Positions 1 through 7,148 of a stretch of DNA of 12,420 nt are shown piece by piece. Below the pieces are notes generated by a model. It did no database searches and was not told the DNA's origin. It saw only the letters and a list, made by a program, of their open reading frames with translations. The DNA lies in assembly GCA_036130055.1 (NCBI GenBank), contig JAYYOR010000033.1, positions 1-12,420 of the forward strand. Reading direction: 5' to 3'. Position 1 is the first letter of the stretch; each line of letters starts with the position of its first letter. Source of the DNA: TMED69 sp036130055. GTDB taxonomy: Bacteria; Pseudomonadota; Gammaproteobacteria; Ga0077536. The position numbers and the translations under genes were made by a program.

Positions 1-1
1 G

Positions 2-1804
2 TCTATGCTTTACCCACTGGATTCTACCGCAAACGTAACCTCAGGTTCTGTAACTATCAAACCGGGAATAAACAAGGCGCCTTTACTAATCGCTGCCAGT
101 ACCAAAAATATTAAATCAGGACGTCATATTTGCGGAGGGCACTATAAAGAGGCCCTCGAGCCATTCCCCCTCCCCGAGCAACATGAAGTTTATAATGGAA
201 AAATAGATCGACCGCGCTTCGCAAAAAAAGCTCTCGAAAAAAACGAGATAGATACTTTAACAAGGGGAATCTCGGGCTGCGATGGTTATCTTCGAAACCA
301 AGTTATCGGCGCATGGGATTTTCACGCAAATATTACGGATAAAATTGCTAGTTGTCAGATTATCGATACTTCAAGCAGTAAGTTAAATGGTTTTATAATT
401 AATATGCCAGCAAGAGCTATGACAGGCTACAATTGGACCGCTGACGACATCGTCTATCATCATGTGCCAGAAGAGTATGGCGCGATACACTTCCATGATG
501 ACGATATCGATGATGCCAGATGGGAGGAAAGCTTCACTTTTAAAATCCCGTCTAAATTAAAAAGTGGTGTTTATGGGGCAAGGCTTCGAATAAAGGGAAT
601 AGAGAGTCCAGAGACGGAAGATTATGTACCGTTTTTCGTAAGGCCACCGCAAGGAAAAGCCACCGCAAAAGTGTGCTTAATAATCCCAACAAATTCTTAT
701 ATGGCATACTCCAATGATAATTTAGCAACTAATTCTGTAGTAGCTGAGCTTCTTGCAGGAAGGGTGCCTATTATGCAGGCATCAGATCTTTATCTAAATG
801 AGCACCGTGAGTATGGTCTATCAACATATTCGTGCCATTCTGATGGTAGCGGAGTTTGTTACTCTTCAAGACTAAGGCCAATCTTAAATATGAGACCAAA
901 GTATAGACATTGGTTGTCCCCTTCATTGTGGCAACTTAATGCAGATTTGCATCTAACGGATTGGCTAGAAGAAAAAAACATCAACTATGATGTTCACACA
1001 GACGAAGATCTAGACAGAGAGGGAGTCGATCTCCTTAATCGATACCAAGTTGTGTTGACAGGAAGTCATCCAGAATACTCTTCAGAAAGTATGCTAGGAG
1101 CCTATGAGACCTATCAACAATCTGGAGGACGTTGGCTCTATCTCGGCGCAGATGGCTTTTATTGGGTCAGTGAGTATCATCCAGACAATCCTAACATCAT
1201 AGAAGTTAGGAAAGGTGAAGCTGGAACTCGCGCGTGGACTGCAAACCCAGGAGAATATAACAATGCTTTCGATGGGAAATTTGGAGGAATGTGGAGAGCG
1301 AGAGGACGTATTCCAACAAAAGTTTGTGGATTGACCTTTACAGCTTACGGGTTTGATGTTTCAAGTTATTACAGAAGGGAACCTGATTCTGAAAGAAAAG
1401 AATGCGAATGGATCTTCAAAGGAATCGGACGAGACGAAATAATTGGGGACTTTGGTCTAGTAGGCGGGGGTGCCGCCGGTTTAGAAATCGACCGTTACGA
1501 TCTTGAATTTGGAACTCCACATGAAGCATTTCTGTTAGCTCGCTCAGAAGGCCACACCGATCTTATGATGCAAGTAAATGAAGAAATTCATTTCACTTGC
1601 AGAGGATATTATGGAGGAGGCGATGAAAACCCAATGGTCAGAGCTGATATGATTTATTACAAAACCCCAAATAACGGAGCAGTATTTGCTCCAGGCTCTT
1701 TAGCTTGGTGCGGTAGCCTTTCACACAATAATTATAAAAACAACGTGTCAAAGATAATGGAGAATGTAATCAAAGGGTTCCTGAAACCGGGAGAACTTCC
1801 TTAA
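2..1804 (+). CDS. dmfA2: N,N-dimethylformamidase large (beta) subunit, 5'-truncated by window edge
   Basis: Large subunit of the iron-dependent amidase that hydrolyses N,N-dimethylformamide to dimethylamine and formate. The frame is open to the window edge (codon TCT precedes the ATG at 5), and the known Paracoccus large subunit is about 760 residues, so roughly 160 N-terminal residues are probably outside the window and the ATG at 5 is not the real start. Numbering from that ATG: the end of a LamG-like domain (NGKIDRPR, 64-71; GAWDF, 102-106), a linker rich in conserved residues (EEYGAIHFHDDD, 156-167), then a glutamine-amidotransferase-like domain. The published active site is a mononuclear iron held by two Tyr and one Glu. 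Y235 (in SYMAYSND), Y275 (before CHSDGSG) and E357 (in GSHPEYSS) fall at the matching spacing. The C-terminal stretch around SLAWCGSLS (564-572) is typical of the family. Substrate could be another formamide or small amide; family assignment is firm. Confidence 0.9.
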   Translation, partial: SMLYPLDSTANVTSGSVTIKPGINKAPLLIAASTKNIKSGRHICGGHYKEALEPFPLPEQHEVYNGKIDRPRFAKKALEKNEIDTLTRGISGCDGYLRNQVIGAWDFHANITDKIASCQIIDTSSSKLNGFIINMPARAMTGYNWTADDIVYHHVPEEYGAIHFHDDDIDDARWEESFTFKIPSKLKSGVYGARLRIKGIESPETEDYVPFFVRPPQGKATAKVCLIIPTNSYMAYSNDNLATNSVVAELLAGRVPIMQASDLYLNEHREYGLSTYSCHSDGSGVCYSSRLRPILNMRPKYRHWLSPSLWQLNADLHLTDWLEEKNINYDVHTDEDLDREGVDLLNRYQVVLTGSHPEYSSESMLGAYETYQQSGGRWLYLGADGFYWVSEYHPDNPNIIEVRKGEAGTRAWTANPGEYNNAFDGKFGGMWRARGRIPTKVCGLTFTAYGFDVSSYYRREPDSERKECEWIFKGIGRDEIIGDFGLVGGGAAGLEIDRYDLEFGTPHEAFLLARSEGHTDLMMQVNEEIHFTCRGYYGGGDENPMVRADMIYYKTPNNGAVFAPGSLAWCGSLSHNNYKNNVSKIMENVIKGFLKPGELP

Positions 1805-1825
1805 TCAAACAGCCAAAAGAAGCCA

Positions 1826-2203
1826 GTGAAAGATAAAAACCGAAGTTCGTCTATGCCCTTTGATCCGACACCCTTGGGCAAACATGTGCTACCGACCCGT
1901 AGGGAACCTCTTTCTGAATTAGAAGCGTCAGTGATGAATCCATTAGATGTCGATAAACTTAGTGATCTCGCTGAAGTATTATATGCCTTTAATAACTACA
2001 AGGTTGGCCCAATGCTGGGGTTTTTTGTAGCAGTCGAAGTGGTACCAGGGGAAAAATGGTGCGTTGGCCAGTTATGCGCTGATAGAGCAAAACCACTTAA
2101 ATTATTCGAAAAGAAACAATATAAAACGGCTAAAGGTGCGCAGCGGGCAGCAGAAAAAATGAGATTAGCCGCCATGAACGAAGCAACCTCACAAAAAAAA
2201 TGA
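1826..2203 (+). CDS. Small protein, possible dimethylformamidase small (alpha) subunit
   Basis: A 125-residue soluble, basic protein starting 21 nt after the dimethylformamidase large subunit, so almost certainly in the same transcript. The known enzyme pairs the large subunit with a small one of about 130 residues. The central part here (VLYAFNNYKVGPMLGFFVAVE, then a W/C-containing strand, then a K/A-rich helix ending in AAEKMRL at about 147 bases before the stop) has the general shape I remember for the small subunit: a helix, a G-K/F-F strand pair, and an acidic-to-basic helix beginning TAKGAQRAAE. Identity is weak, so this is inference from size, position and shape. Usually the small subunit gene comes first; here it is second. 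Start is GTG at 1826; an in-frame ATG at 1853 is the alternative, and neither has a strong ribosome binding site. It may otherwise be an unrelated hypothetical protein. Confidence 0.5.
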   Translation: MKDKNRSSSMPFDPTPLGKHVLPTRREPLSELEASVMNPLDVDKLSDLAEVLYAFNNYKVGPMLGFFVAVEVVPGEKWCVGQLCADRAKPLKLFEKKQYKTAKGAQRAAEKMRLAAMNEATSQKK

Positions 2204-2224
2204 GATAAAGACGGCTTTTTTTTG
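2192..2224 (+). terminator. Weak A/T inverted repeat, possible transcription end
   Basis: C plus eight A (2192-2200) pairs perfectly with eight T plus G (2216-2224) across a 15-nt loop, right at the stop codon of the small dimethylformamidase-associated gene. The T run is what an intrinsic terminator needs, but the stem has only one G-C pair, so it would be a poor hairpin. It lies where the transcript could end before the next gene. Confidence 0.25.
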
Positions 2225-2286
2225 CATCAAAAAACTATTTCCAGGTTATTCTAGTCTCAAGAAAAACTATCCTCGGGAGATTAGAA

Positions 2287-2511
2287 TTGATTCTTCTTTT
2301 AAAATGGACGAGCACATTTCTTGTGTTATTTGGAATCCTACTTACAAATTTAAATATTTTCCCCTTTAATATATTGATACATGGTGTCGGCGCTTTAGGA
2401 TGGACTATTGCTGGAATTAAAATGAGAGAAAAAGCCATAATAGTAAATTTTGGGCTACAATTACCATTGTTTCTTCTAGGATATGGTAATTTAATTTTTT
2501 CTATCAACTAA
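2287..2511 (+). CDS. Small inner-membrane protein, DUF6552-like
   Basis: A 74-residue hydrophobic protein with two or three predicted membrane helices (about residues 3-20, 28-45 and 52-70). The pattern LKWTSTFLVLFGILLTNLNI followed by a G-x-x-G-W helix, a short charged turn (KMREKA) and a final helix matches the DUF6552 type of small membrane protein found in marine Proteobacteria; no function is known for it. Start is TTG at 2287, supported by GGGAG at 2275-2279, seven bases upstream. No ATG gives a product that keeps the first helix. The opposite strand is also open here, but its product has no recognisable features. The gene stands alone: 83 nt after the previous gene, 98 nt before the next, which has its own strong ribosome binding site. 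Confidence 0.7.
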   Translation: MILLLKWTSTFLVLFGILLTNLNIFPFNILIHGVGALGWTIAGIKMREKAIIVNFGLQLPLFLLGYGNLIFSIN

Positions 2512-2549
2512 GACCCATCGTCACTAAAGAAGAAATACAAAGCTAATAT

Positions 2550-2578
2550 TTGTGCTGATTTACCTAAGTTTTTAATAT
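2550..2578 (+). promoter_or_regulatory. Possible sigma-70 promoter for the transaminase gene
   Basis: TTGTGC (2550-2555) and TAATAT (2573-2578) are separated by 17 bases in the 98-nt gap before the transaminase. Matches to the consensus are 3/6 and 4/6, so this is only suggestive in AT-rich DNA. The position would give a leader of roughly 25 nt that carries the Shine-Dalgarno sequence. Confidence 0.3.
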
Positions 2579-2596
2579 ATTATTACCGTTTAGTTT

Positions 2597-2603
2597 AGGA
2601 GGT
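2597..2603 (+). promoter_or_regulatory. Strong ribosome binding site of the transaminase gene
   Basis: AGGAGGT lies six bases before the ATG at 2610. It is one of only two near-perfect Shine-Dalgarno sequences in the window (the other serves the SDR gene), which fixes the start and suggests high expression. Confidence 0.8.
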
Positions 2604-2609
2604 CTTCTT

Positions 2610-3533
2610 ATGAGTTCAACAGTTTCTCTTTCTCAAGAAAAAGCTATGTTCCCAGAGGGTTGCGCTTGGATAGAAGGCAAATATGTCTCAATTAACAATG
2701 CTTCTGTGCCAATCACAGACTTTGGTTTCTCTCGTTCCGACTGCACTTACGATGTTGTTGCGGTATGGGATGGTAAATTCTTTAGAATCGACGACCATAT
2801 AGAAAGATTTAAAAATAGTTGCACCTCAATAAAGCTATCCCCTCCCTTTGAATGGAAAGAATTGAAGCCGATCTTGCATAGGCTTGTAGAACACACAGGA
2901 TTAAAAAATTCTTATGTTGAAATGATTGTCACCAGGGGAATTCCGATGCCTGGAGAAAGGAATCCAAGTAAACTTAAAAACCGCTTTTATGGTTACGCAA
3001 TACCATACGTATGGGTAATTGATAAAGAAAAATACAATAAAGGAGTTAACTTAATTGTATCTGAAGAAACCATTCGAATAGATCAAAAATCAGTCGATCC
3101 TAAAGTAAAAAACTTTCACTGGGCAGACTTAACGAAAGGGCTTTACGAGGCTTATGAAAGAAACGCCGACGCTGTAGTCCTTTGTGACAAAGAGGGGTAC
3201 CTCACGGAAGGACCAGGCTATAATATTTTCATTCTTCAAAAAGATACGCTATTTACACCTAAAGAAGGTGTTCTTGAGGGAATTACAAGAAAAACAGTTC
3301 TTGAAATCGCTTCCCGCATGAAGCTTGATATTAAAATCGGAAAGATAAAGAAGAAATTACTTAAAGAGGCGGATGAAATATTTTTAACGTCTACTGCCGG
3401 TGGAATAATACCCGTCGCCAGTCTAGATGGAAGAGCCCTAAGAAAACCAACAAGGGAATTTTGCCAAAAGATCAATGATGAGTATTGGGAATCTCATTAT
3501 TCGGGTCCTCTAGTAGAAGAAGTTATATATTAA
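2610..3533 (+). CDS. Fold-type IV PLP aminotransferase, (R)-amine transaminase-like
   Basis: A cytosolic pyridoxal-phosphate enzyme of aminotransferase class IV (branched-chain aminotransferase/D-amino-acid aminotransferase superfamily), 307 residues, normal length. K167 in DPKVKNFHW is the Schiff-base lysine; E200 in LTEGPGYN is the acid that contacts the pyridine nitrogen; GVLEGITRK (220-228) and TSTAGGIIP (260-268) form the phosphate-binding region. Motifs around SDCTYDV (43-49), VWDGKFFRIDDH (52-63), VEMIVTRG (103-110) and IPYVWV (131-136) closely follow those of the Arthrobacter (R)-selective amine:pyruvate transaminase and its fungal relatives rather than ordinary IlvE. It would therefore move an amino group between a small amine and pyruvate or another keto acid. 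Automatic pipelines would probably label it branched-chain aminotransferase; that remains possible. It has its own promoter-like sequence and strong ribosome binding site, and lies about 400 nt after the dimethylformamidase genes. Confidence 0.88.
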   Translation: MSSTVSLSQEKAMFPEGCAWIEGKYVSINNASVPITDFGFSRSDCTYDVVAVWDGKFFRIDDHIERFKNSCTSIKLSPPFEWKELKPILHRLVEHTGLKNSYVEMIVTRGIPMPGERNPSKLKNRFYGYAIPYVWVIDKEKYNKGVNLIVSEETIRIDQKSVDPKVKNFHWADLTKGLYEAYERNADAVVLCDKEGYLTEGPGYNIFILQKDTLFTPKEGVLEGITRKTVLEIASRMKLDIKIGKIKKKLLKEADEIFLTSTAGGIIPVASLDGRALRKPTREFCQKINDEYWESHYSGPLVEEVIY

Positions 3534-3560
3534 TTTTCTATTATTGACAGAGTTCAACTT

Positions 3561-4283
3561 ATGAAAGGTAAGATGCTTTTTAAAATTACAAAAATAGTTC
3601 TTCTAACTGGTATGCTCATTTCAAACTATGCATACACTTTAGATGGATTTAATGTTGAATATAAGATTAAAAAGGGAATAATCACTGTTGGTAAAATTTC
3701 ACGAAATTTTGAAATAACGGGTGATAAATTTAAATTTGAATCAACCTTCGAAACTACTGGTGTAACATCTTTCTTGAAACGTAGATTATATGAACTAAGC
3801 GAAGGTCAAATAGTAGAAAAAGAACTAATTCCTTCTTCATACCTCCGAGAAACAACCGAAAAACGAAAAAACTTCACGCTTAAGTTTGAAAATCAAGCCA
3901 CAACAGTCAAAAGAATTGATTTAAAAGATGGTTACGTTTCTACTGAAAATACAACAATTCAAGATAAGCTCAGTTACCAAGCACAACTAATGCTTGACTT
4001 CGGTAATGGAAAATATTCTCTAAAGCAAGAACAATTAGAATTTTTTATTGCGGCCCAAAATGAGATCGAGAAATATGAGATAGAGAATTTAGGCTTTAAA
4101 GATATCAAAACACCTTTAGGAAACTTCACAACATTAGTACTATACAGAAAAGTGAAGAATTCAAAAAAAGAAGATACTGTCTATTTAGCTCCTGAGCTGA
4201 ACTGGCTCCCCATACGGATCGACCACTTGGATAAGAAGGGGCGGAAAATGATAGCAATTATTGAAAAAAAATCACCCAATTAA
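3561..4283 (+). CDS. Secreted DUF3108 domain protein
   Basis: A 240-residue protein with an N-terminal signal peptide (basic residues 2-11, hydrophobic core about 12-20, likely cleavage near residue 25) followed by a DUF3108 domain. Family marks include the opening FNVEYKIKKGIITVGKISR strand with its G-x-I/L-x-x-G pattern, the repeated R/K-rich beta strands, TPLGNFTTLVLYR (184-196) and the closing PELNWLPIRIDHLDKKGR. DUF3108 proteins are periplasmic or outer-envelope associated beta-rich proteins of unknown function. Start at 3561 is 27 nt after the transaminase stop, so read-through is plausible. An alternative ATG at 3573 is preceded by AAAGG and gives a signal peptide four residues shorter. 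The stop lies 4 nt from that of the convergent peptidase gene. Confidence 0.85.
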   Translation: MKGKMLFKITKIVLLTGMLISNYAYTLDGFNVEYKIKKGIITVGKISRNFEITGDKFKFESTFETTGVTSFLKRRLYELSEGQIVEKELIPSSYLRETTEKRKNFTLKFENQATTVKRIDLKDGYVSTENTTIQDKLSYQAQLMLDFGNGKYSLKQEQLEFFIAAQNEIEKYEIENLGFKDIKTPLGNFTTLVLYRKVKNSKKEDTVYLAPELNWLPIRIDHLDKKGRKMIAIIEKKSPN

Positions 4284-4287
4284 TTTA

Positions 4288-4956
4288 TCAAAAATCTAAT
4301 AATCGAACGGACTCCACAATTGGCTTCAAATGGCGGTCTCGAATTTCAGAGATATTAGAGCCCTTCAATAATTCATAAGTAATAGTTGGAATTCCTCTTT
4401 CCAATCCAGAATAAGTGCCTAAACAACCGGGGGTCGGATAACCCATGTCCCTCTCAAGTTTGATACCTATTGCTTGATTCAAAGCTTTATCTACCGGCTC
4501 ACAATTACCATTGATATTCAATAACTCTTTTTTGTAAGAATGCATTGATATTATGAAACTAAATGGATAATGTTCAATAAACTTTACCAAGGCAATATTT
4601 TCAGGTTCACTATTGGCTGATATTCCAGGATAAAAACGCTCATTTTGGTAGTCTCCACACCAATCTCGGGTAGGTAAATTTCTATTTAGATCAACACCAT
4701 TTGAGTTTTGCCTTGTATTTTCTAAGAATCCGTCTAAATTCAAGCAAGGAACAATAGCCAACGCAAAGGAATAAGTATAATTGACGATAAATTCGGCCAT
4801 TAGAGCATAGGAAAGTGCCACTCCTTCCTTCTCATCTCCATGAACACCTCCAATAATTAAAACCTGAGGGGTTCCTTCGCCAAAAATAAAGCCATTGATA
4901 GCAAGGTTATTACAGGTTCTTCCGATTATTTCTGCTCGCAAAAAGATTCTCGTCAT
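4288..4956 (-). CDS. M14-family zinc carboxypeptidase, murein peptide amidase (MpaA)-like
   Basis: A 222-residue cytosolic metallopeptidase of the M14 (succinylglutamate desuccinylase/MpaA-like) group; no signal peptide. Visible active-site residues: H39 and E42 in GGVHGDE (zinc), N86-G-V-D-L-N-R-N (86-93, substrate carboxylate binding by R92), H139 in ISMHS (third zinc ligand), and E195 in TYELL (general base). EPEN at 117-120 is also characteristic. MpaA cleaves the gamma-D-glutamyl to diaminopimelate bond during recycling of cell-wall peptides; that substrate is inferred from family resemblance. It is shorter than classical carboxypeptidases but normal for this subgroup. The gene is monocistronic and divergent from the DUF6580 gene. 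No Shine-Dalgarno sequence is visible before its ATG. Confidence 0.88.
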   Translation of the reverse strand: MTRIFLRAEIIGRTCNNLAINGFIFGEGTPQVLIIGGVHGDEKEGVALSYALMAEFIVNYTYSFALAIVPCLNLDGFLENTRQNSNGVDLNRNLPTRDWCGDYQNERFYPGISANSEPENIALVKFIEHYPFSFIISMHSYKKELLNINGNCEPVDKALNQAIGIKLERDMGYPTPGCLGTYSGLERGIPTITYELLKGSNISEIRDRHLKPIVESVRLLDF

Positions 4957-4969
4957 TTTTTAAAAATTT

Positions 4970-4978
4970 AGTATATCA
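4970..4978 (-). promoter_or_regulatory. Possible extended -10 promoter for the M14 peptidase
   Basis: On the minus strand TGATATACT fits an extended -10 element (TG, one base, TATACT, 5/6 to consensus). There is no good -35 at the usual distance; a TTGACA at 5002-5007 is too far away (26 bases). The predicted transcription start would leave only about six untranslated bases, in keeping with the missing ribosome binding site. Confidence 0.3.
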
Positions 4979-5057
4979 GAAAATAAATTTCTAATATAAA
5001 ATGTCAATTTAGGTTATTAAAGAGACAATAAACAAAATAATACTGGCTAGATGCATA

Positions 5058-5657
5058 ATGAAAGATCAATATAATTTACTTATCGCAATTTTTGTCATTT
5101 TAGTCGGAGGCCTTTACAGAGCGTTAGTGGTGCCTGGTGCTGACATTATCAGCGCCAATCTTACCCCACTATGTGCAATAGCACTTTTTGCGGGGGCACA
5201 TATTACAGGATCGCTATTAAAATATCTTGTGCCAATTTTAATATTGTTTTTAAGTGATGTTCTTTTAAGTCTAAATCCGATAAATATAGCTAATTCTGAT
5301 TTATTTTATCCTGGTTGGTTCTGGGTTTACGGCTCAATAATTACTTGCGTATACGCAAGTTCGGCAATAATCCGAAAAATTTCAATGGGCAGAATAATAT
5401 TAGGAGCAATTTTTGTTAGTGTTTGTCACTGGTGGATCTCGGATTTTGGTTATTTCATTTCCGGTGGAATTAATATTCTAACGGGACAATCCTATCCTCC
5501 TAACATAAATGGTCTTTTAGAGTGTGTCGTTATGGGTTTTCCATTTTTTAAAAAGACTTTACTATCAACAATAGTTTTCAGCTTCCTTTTCTTTTACTCT
5601 TATCAGGCTTTACGACACCTTGTTAGTAATTTTAAAACAAAAACGGAGTCCATTTAA
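5058..5657 (+). CDS. DUF6580 family integral membrane protein
   Basis: A 199-residue inner-membrane protein with five or six hydrophobic segments (about 7-27, 37-52, 53-70, 86-104, 112-130 and 162-184). The pattern NLTPLCAIALFAGAHI (34-49), PILILFLSDVLLSLNP, then a helix, then an aromatic stretch around HWWISDFGYF and the ending GLLECVVMGFPFFKKTLLST matches DUF6580. The family resembles the substrate-binding S component of energy-coupling-factor vitamin/metal importers, but its substrate is unknown. The usual N-F-x-x-W segment is replaced here by DFGYF. It is the first gene of a five-gene plus-strand run; 31 nt separate it from the next gene. Start is the ATG at 5058; another ATG at 5051 is out of frame and no ribosome binding site is clear. 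Confidence 0.72.
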   Translation: MKDQYNLLIAIFVILVGGLYRALVVPGADIISANLTPLCAIALFAGAHITGSLLKYLVPILILFLSDVLLSLNPINIANSDLFYPGWFWVYGSIITCVYASSAIIRKISMGRIILGAIFVSVCHWWISDFGYFISGGINILTGQSYPPNINGLLECVVMGFPFFKKTLLSTIVFSFLFFYSYQALRHLVSNFKTKTESI

Positions 5658-5688
5658 TTAATAAATAGAACTTTGTTATCTGCATAAA

Positions 5689-6081
5689 ATGAATCTATTT
5701 ACCTATGGAACTCTTATGTTTGATGAAATATTATCAGTCATAGTAAAAAAAAATTATTTATCAATCACAGGACTACTAGAAAATTATACGATACGAAAGT
5801 TTTCGGGAGCAGAGTATCCGGGTATATTTTATGACAAAGAAGGAAAAGTTTCTGGGAGGATAATCTTAGATATAAACGGCAAAGACCTATCACTACTAGA
5901 CGATTACGAGGGACCCATGTATCAAAGAATCCAACTTAGGGTCAGCACGTGTTCAAACACTTATGAATGTCAGACTTATGTTGTAAAAGACTGCTATAAA
6001 CACAAATTAAGTGTCGAAAAATGGTGTCCGGTCAATTTCAAAAAAGAAACTTTAAAAGACTACCTTAAAAATTTAAAATAG
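5689..6081 (+). CDS. Gamma-glutamylcyclotransferase-like (AIG2-like) protein
   Basis: A 130-residue cytosolic protein of the gamma-glutamylcyclotransferase/AIG2 superfamily. The diagnostic LFTYGTLM (3-10) is the substrate-binding loop, YPGI (43-46) is conserved, and LDDYEGPMYQR (70-80) carries the expected catalytic acid E74. Relatives open gamma-glutamyl-amine or gamma-glutamyl-amino-acid bonds by cyclising the glutamyl group to 5-oxoproline; the exact substrate cannot be read from sequence. Length is typical. It is the second gene of the run, 31 nt after the DUF6580 gene and 24 nt before the cupin. Four cysteines cluster in the C-terminal half (CSNTYEC, DCYK, WCPV), which is a mild oddity. 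Confidence 0.85.
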   Translation: MNLFTYGTLMFDEILSVIVKKNYLSITGLLENYTIRKFSGAEYPGIFYDKEGKVSGRIILDINGKDLSLLDDYEGPMYQRIQLRVSTCSNTYECQTYVVKDCYKHKLSVEKWCPVNFKKETLKDYLKNLK

Positions 6082-6105
6082 AATTTTTATCAAACCAGAA
6101 ACCAT

Positions 6106-6474
6106 ATGACAGTATCAAATTTTTTTATTGATGGCACTAAAATAGCAGCGAATGAAGACGGGGATTCCTATTTCGAAAAGATTAGTATAGAACTGAACGA
6201 CAAAGGAGAAATTGGATTTCTATCAGACCCAGAAACAGTTAAATCAATTATCTTTCGGATCACTCCAAAAGATTACGACTATGATTGGCATAATGCACCT
6301 CAAAAACAATATATATTTATTTTAGAAGGGGAGGTAGAAATCGAAGTTGGAACAGGGGAGACAAGAATATTCGGACCGAACGACATATTACTTGTCGAGG
6401 ATACTGAAGGACACGGTCACAAAAGTCGAGCTGTAAATAGTGAAATCAGAAAATCAATTTTCGTAACTTTATGA
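6106..6474 (+). CDS. Single-domain cupin protein
   Basis: A 122-residue cytosolic beta-barrel (cupin_2-like) protein. Cupin motif 1 is WHNAPQKQYIFILEGEVEIE (61-80), with H62 and Q66/Q68 as probable metal contacts; motif 2 is GPNDILLVEDTEGHGHKSR (90-108) with H103 and H105. The subfamily, recognisable by W-H-N-A-P and G-H-x-x-R/S-R, occurs widely in Proteobacteria, and its substrate is unknown; roles suggested for similar cupins include small-molecule binding or dioxygenation. Its stop overlaps the next start (ATGA at 6471-6474), so the DUF445 gene is likely translationally coupled to it. No Shine-Dalgarno is visible before its ATG. Confidence 0.85.
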   Translation: MTVSNFFIDGTKIAANEDGDSYFEKISIELNDKGEIGFLSDPETVKSIIFRITPKDYDYDWHNAPQKQYIFILEGEVEIEVGTGETRIFGPNDILLVEDTEGHGHKSRAVNSEIRKSIFVTL

Positions 6475-7148
6475 GTAAACCCTTTATCTCTAATTTAATA
6501 GCACTAGGAATTATATTTTTTAGTTTCTTAGAAACGCCATTTGCCGAGGTTAGTTTTTCTATCGGAATTTTTGCTTTGTCGGGCGGCGTAACAAATTGGC
6601 TGGCGATCCACATGCTTTTTGAAAAAATTCCCTTTATATTTGGCTCGGGAGTCGTCGAGTTAAGGTTTGATGAATTCAAAAAGGCTATTAAAGAACTGAT
6701 ATTAGAAGAGTTTTTTAACAAAGAAAATATTGAAATGATTCACAATGATATCCGAGAGGAAGCAATCAATAAAGTGAGCACTGCGTTTGATAAAAATCAA
6801 ATTTTTGAGTCCTTTGTTCAAGTAATTGAAGCTTCTTCGTTTAGTAAAACCCTTGAAATGTTTGGGGGAACCAAGATTCTCGAGCCGATAAAAGAACCTC
6901 TCGTTTCAAAAGTAGAACAGATCTTAGTGGAAATAATTGAGAAAAGAGAACTATCTGAAAAAGATAACATCGATAAACTTAGAAACGATATTATAAAGAT
7001 TATTGACCATAAGCTGAGTGAGTTGTCGCCTAGAAGAGTAAAAGTAATTATACAAGGAATGATCCAACAACATTTAGGTTGGCTTGTTATTTGGGGTGCT
7101 GTTTTTGGGGGCACAATAGGCTTAGTTTTTGGAATTACATCGAAATGA
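6471..7148 (+). CDS. DUF445 family membrane protein
   Basis: A 225-residue protein with hydrophobic helices at both ends (about 5-25, a short one around 29-47, and 201-221) and a charged helical middle, as expected for DUF445 (YheB/YjiN-like). The signature GGVTNWLAIHMLFEKIP (38-54), followed by an F-G-S-G-V-V segment and helical repeats starting FKKAIKEL, is clear. Function is unknown; the long helices probably project into the cytoplasm between the membrane anchors. It is on the short side for the family. It overlaps both neighbours by ATGA (6471-6474 with the cupin, 7145-7148 with the folate enzyme), so it is the middle of a three-gene translationally coupled set. Confidence 0.85.
   Translation: MSKPFISNLIALGIIFFSFLETPFAEVSFSIGIFALSGGVTNWLAIHMLFEKIPFIFGSGVVELRFDEFKKAIKELILEEFFNKENIEMIHNDIREEAINKVSTAFDKNQIFESFVQVIEASSFSKTLEMFGGTKILEPIKEPLVSKVEQILVEIIEKRELSEKDNIDKLRNDIIKIIDHKLSELSPRRVKVIIQGMIQQHLGWLVIWGAVFGGTIGLVFGITSK

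Noticed and set aside
2235..2507. Open frame on the minus strand opposite the small membrane protein
   Set aside because: Its product has no recognisable domain and no ribosome binding site, while the plus strand encodes a coherent hydrophobic protein with a Shine-Dalgarno sequence and family resemblance.
3544..3574. TTGACA followed by TAAGAT as a promoter for the DUF3108 gene
   Set aside because: The spacer is 19 bases and the -10 lies inside the coding sequence beyond the start codon, so it could not serve the annotated start.
4284..4287. Bidirectional terminator between the convergent DUF3108 and M14 genes
   Set aside because: Only four bases separate the stops and I could find no stable hairpin in the flanking coding ends.
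7079..7144. Upstream extension of the folate cyclo-ligase frame
   Set aside because: The extra 22 residues overlap the DUF445 coding end and are not part of the family; the ATG at 7145 forms the same ATGA junction seen at 6471.
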